A stretch of 64,000 nucleotides of DNA from Auanema rhodensis (lineage: Eukaryota > Nematoda > Chromadorea > Rhabditida > Rhabditidae): NCBI GenBank assembly GCA_964057225.1, contig OZ059898.1, positions 18,329,267-18,393,266 of the forward strand. The letters run 5' to 3'. This document shows, piece after piece, positions 62,207-64,000 of the stretch (position 1 is its first letter; each line of letters starts with the position of its first letter). Position numbers and translations under genes: made by a program. Below the pieces are notes generated by a model. The model had not been told where the DNA came from and did no database searches. It saw only the letters and a list, made by a program, of their open reading frames with translations.

Positions 62207-64000
62207 CGTTGAATAACATTGTCCATCGTCTTTGCCTTGAAAAAAGGAATCTAAAAACATCTACTTTTTGCTAAATTATTTTGAAATTTTTCGAAAAAAT
62301 TTTTGTCAAAATGTTTTTGGAAGCAATGTTGAGTGTACATGGAAACTCAACATACACTAATGCATCATTTTTCAAACGATCATAACTAATTTTTGTATTA
62401 ATCGTTTCTCAATGTAGTATAGTGCATTCGATGCGGATTTTTAAGCTGCGTCGATCTGTGTTATCAGATTTGCGCTAGCTTAAAAATGCACCGAGATATC
62501 AACTGATATAAGTTCACACTTATATCCTCGATTTTCACCCTGAAGAATTATTTTTTTCGTTGAATAACATTGTCCATCGTCTTTGCCTTGAAAAAAGGAA
62601 TCTAAAAACATCTACTTTTTGCTAAATTATTTTGAAATTTTTCGAAAAAATTTTTGTCAAAATGTTTTTGGAAGCAATGTTGAGTGAACATGGAAACTCA
62701 ACATACACTAATGCATCATTTTTCGAACAATCATAACTAATTTTTGTATTAAGCGTTTCTCAATGTAGTATAGTGCATTTGATGCGGATTTTTAAGCTGC
62801 GTCGATCTGTGTTATCAGATTTGCGCTAGCTTAAAAATGCACCGAGATATCAACTGATATAAGTTCACACTTATATCCTCGATTTTCACCCTGAAGAATT
62901 AATTTTTTCGTTGAATAACATTGTCCATCGTCTTTGCCTTAAAAAAAGGAATCTAAAAACATCTACTTTTTGCTAAATTATTTTGAAATTTTTCGAAAAA
63001 ATTTTTGTCAAAATGTTTTTGGAAGCAATGTTGAGTGTACATGGAAACTCAACATACACTAATGCATCATTTTTCAAACGATCATAACTAATTTTTGTAT
63101 TAAGCGTTTCTCAATGTAGTATAGTGCATTCGATGCGGATTTTTAAGCTGCGTCGATCTGTGTTATCAGATTTGCGCTAGCTTAAAAATGCACCGAGATA
63201 TCAACTGATATAAGTTCACACTTATATCCTCGATTTTCACCCTGAAGAATTAATTTTTTTGTTGAATAACATTGTCCATCGTCTTTGCCTTGAAAAAAGG
63301 AATCTAAAAACATCTACTTTTTGCTAAATTATTTTGAAATTTTTCGAAAAAATTTTTGTCAAAATGTTTTTGGAAGCAATGTTGAGTGAACATGGAAACT
63401 CAACATACACTAATGCATCATTTTTCAAACGATCATAACTAATTTTTGTATTAAGCTTTTCTCAATGTAGTATAGTGCATTTGATGCGGATTTTTAAGCT
63501 GCGTCGATCTGTGTTATCAGATTTGCGCTAGCTTGAAAATGCACCGAGATATCAACTGATATAAGTTCACACTTATATCCTCGATTTTCACCCTGAAGAA
63601 TTATTTTTTTCGTTGAATAACATTGTCCATCGTCTTTGCCTTGAAAAAAGGAATCTAAAAACATCTACTTTTTGCTAAATTATTTTGAAATTTTTCGAAA
63701 AAATTTTTGTCAAAATGTTTTTGGAAGCAATGTTGAGTGAACATGGAAACTCAACATACACTAATGCATCATTTTTCGAACAATCATAACTAATTTTTGT
63801 ATTAAGCGTTTCTCAATGTAGTATAGTGCATTTGATGCGGATTTTTAAGCTGCGTCGATCTGTGTTATCAGATTTGCGCTAGCTTAAAAATGCACCGAGA
63901 TATCAACTGATATAAGTTCACACTTATATCCTCGATTTTCACCCTGAAGAATTAATTTTTTCGTTGAATAACATTGTCCATCGTCTTTGCCTTGAAAAAA

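Larger units (their letters stand above)
28862..63961 (+). repeat. 100 consecutive monomers with no net length change
   Basis: 63962 minus 28862 is exactly 35100, or 100 x 351. Unit starts checked on the way (for example 44657 and 54836) are in register. Differences are substitutions only, as far as I can see. This is far more regular than block 2 and suggests recent or continuing homogenisation by unequal exchange or gene conversion. Confidence 0.9.
27855..64000 (+). repeat. Satellite array block 3, head-to-tail
   Basis: Forward monomers start at 27938, 28289 and 28640 (the last shortened by 129 bp), then at 28862 and every 351 bp up to 63962. Types A and B dominate, often alternating. The spacer before the unit start is either AATTAATTTTTT or AATTATTTTTTT and is another alternating marker. 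No type C or D copies seen. The block runs off the right edge of the window. I see no gene or unique sequence. Confidence 0.97.

Noticed and set aside
1-64000. CRISPR array
   Set aside because: Direct repeats are 351 bp with no unique spacers; nothing resembles short repeats separated by variable spacers, and there are no cas genes.
1-64000. Repetitive protein gene (351 is a multiple of 3, so an open frame would run on through the array)
   Set aside because: All six frames contain a stop within the first 70 bases of the standard monomer (plus offsets 4, 8, 66; minus offsets 45, 55, 65), repeated in each unit.
1-64000. Tandem transposon or retroelement array
   Set aside because: No coding capacity, terminal repeats, target duplications or poly-A end; the unit is too short and its ends are arbitrary within the period.
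1-64000. rRNA or tRNA gene repeats
   Set aside because: No recognisable 5S, tRNA or rRNA core; the unit is about 69% A+T and no polymerase III A or B box pair was seen.
1-64000. Named satellite family or species assignment (for example beetle or wasp satellites of similar length)
   Set aside because: I do not recognise the monomer; a length near 350-360 bp is shared by many unrelated satellites. A database search of the 351 bp consensus would be decisive.

Overview
The window is one satellite DNA array from end to end. It contains no gene, RNA gene, transposon or unique sequence that I can support. The unit is a 351 bp, AT-rich monomer (109 of 351 bases are G or C in the copy I counted at 1053-1403, about 31% GC). 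It repeats roughly 180 times with only a few substitutions between copies. This scale, AT-richness and homogeneity point to eukaryotic centromeric or pericentromeric heterochromatin, probably assembled from long reads. The base composition and unit length would suit an arthropod, particularly an insect, but I do not recognise the monomer and cannot name a species.

There are three orientation blocks. Block 1 (1-19291, plus strand) has 54 full monomers and a 335 bp partial. It is the most diverse block and holds several monomer subfamilies and nested higher-order repeats of 2, 3 and 6 monomers. Block 2 (19303-27840, minus strand) is an inverted stretch of about 26 monomer equivalents. It includes a 2166 bp tandem duplication (seven monomers minus 162 and 129 bp). 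Block 3 (27855-64000, plus strand) is highly regular: from 28862 to 63961 there are 100 successive monomers with zero net length change.

The blocks are related by inversion. The left part of block 2 mirrors 15837-18362 of block 1 around an axis near 18832. Six private variants fall at coordinate pairs that all sum to exactly 37665. A second set of eight private substitutions at 6257-6942 is mirrored at 24873-25558 (all pairs sum to 31815). A unique rearrangement junction in block 2 (22459-22474 and 24625-24640) reappears in reverse complement in block 3 at 28795-28810.

The main subfamilies are: A (GTGTAC, CAAACGATC, CATTCGATG); B (GTGAAC, CGAACAATC, CATTTGATG); C (GTGAAC, CTCGACATAC, CTAGTTT; seen only at 1404-11582); and D (CAAACGTTC, ATTCAGCG). 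A and B often alternate as 702 bp dimers, and A/B chimeras occur. Each monomer carries several perfect short inverted repeats, including a 9 bp stem with a 4 base loop, and a run of A/T tracts. All six reading frames are closed in the first 70 bases of the standard monomer, so I annotate no protein. A function in centromere or heterochromatin organisation is inference only. All comparisons were made by eye.
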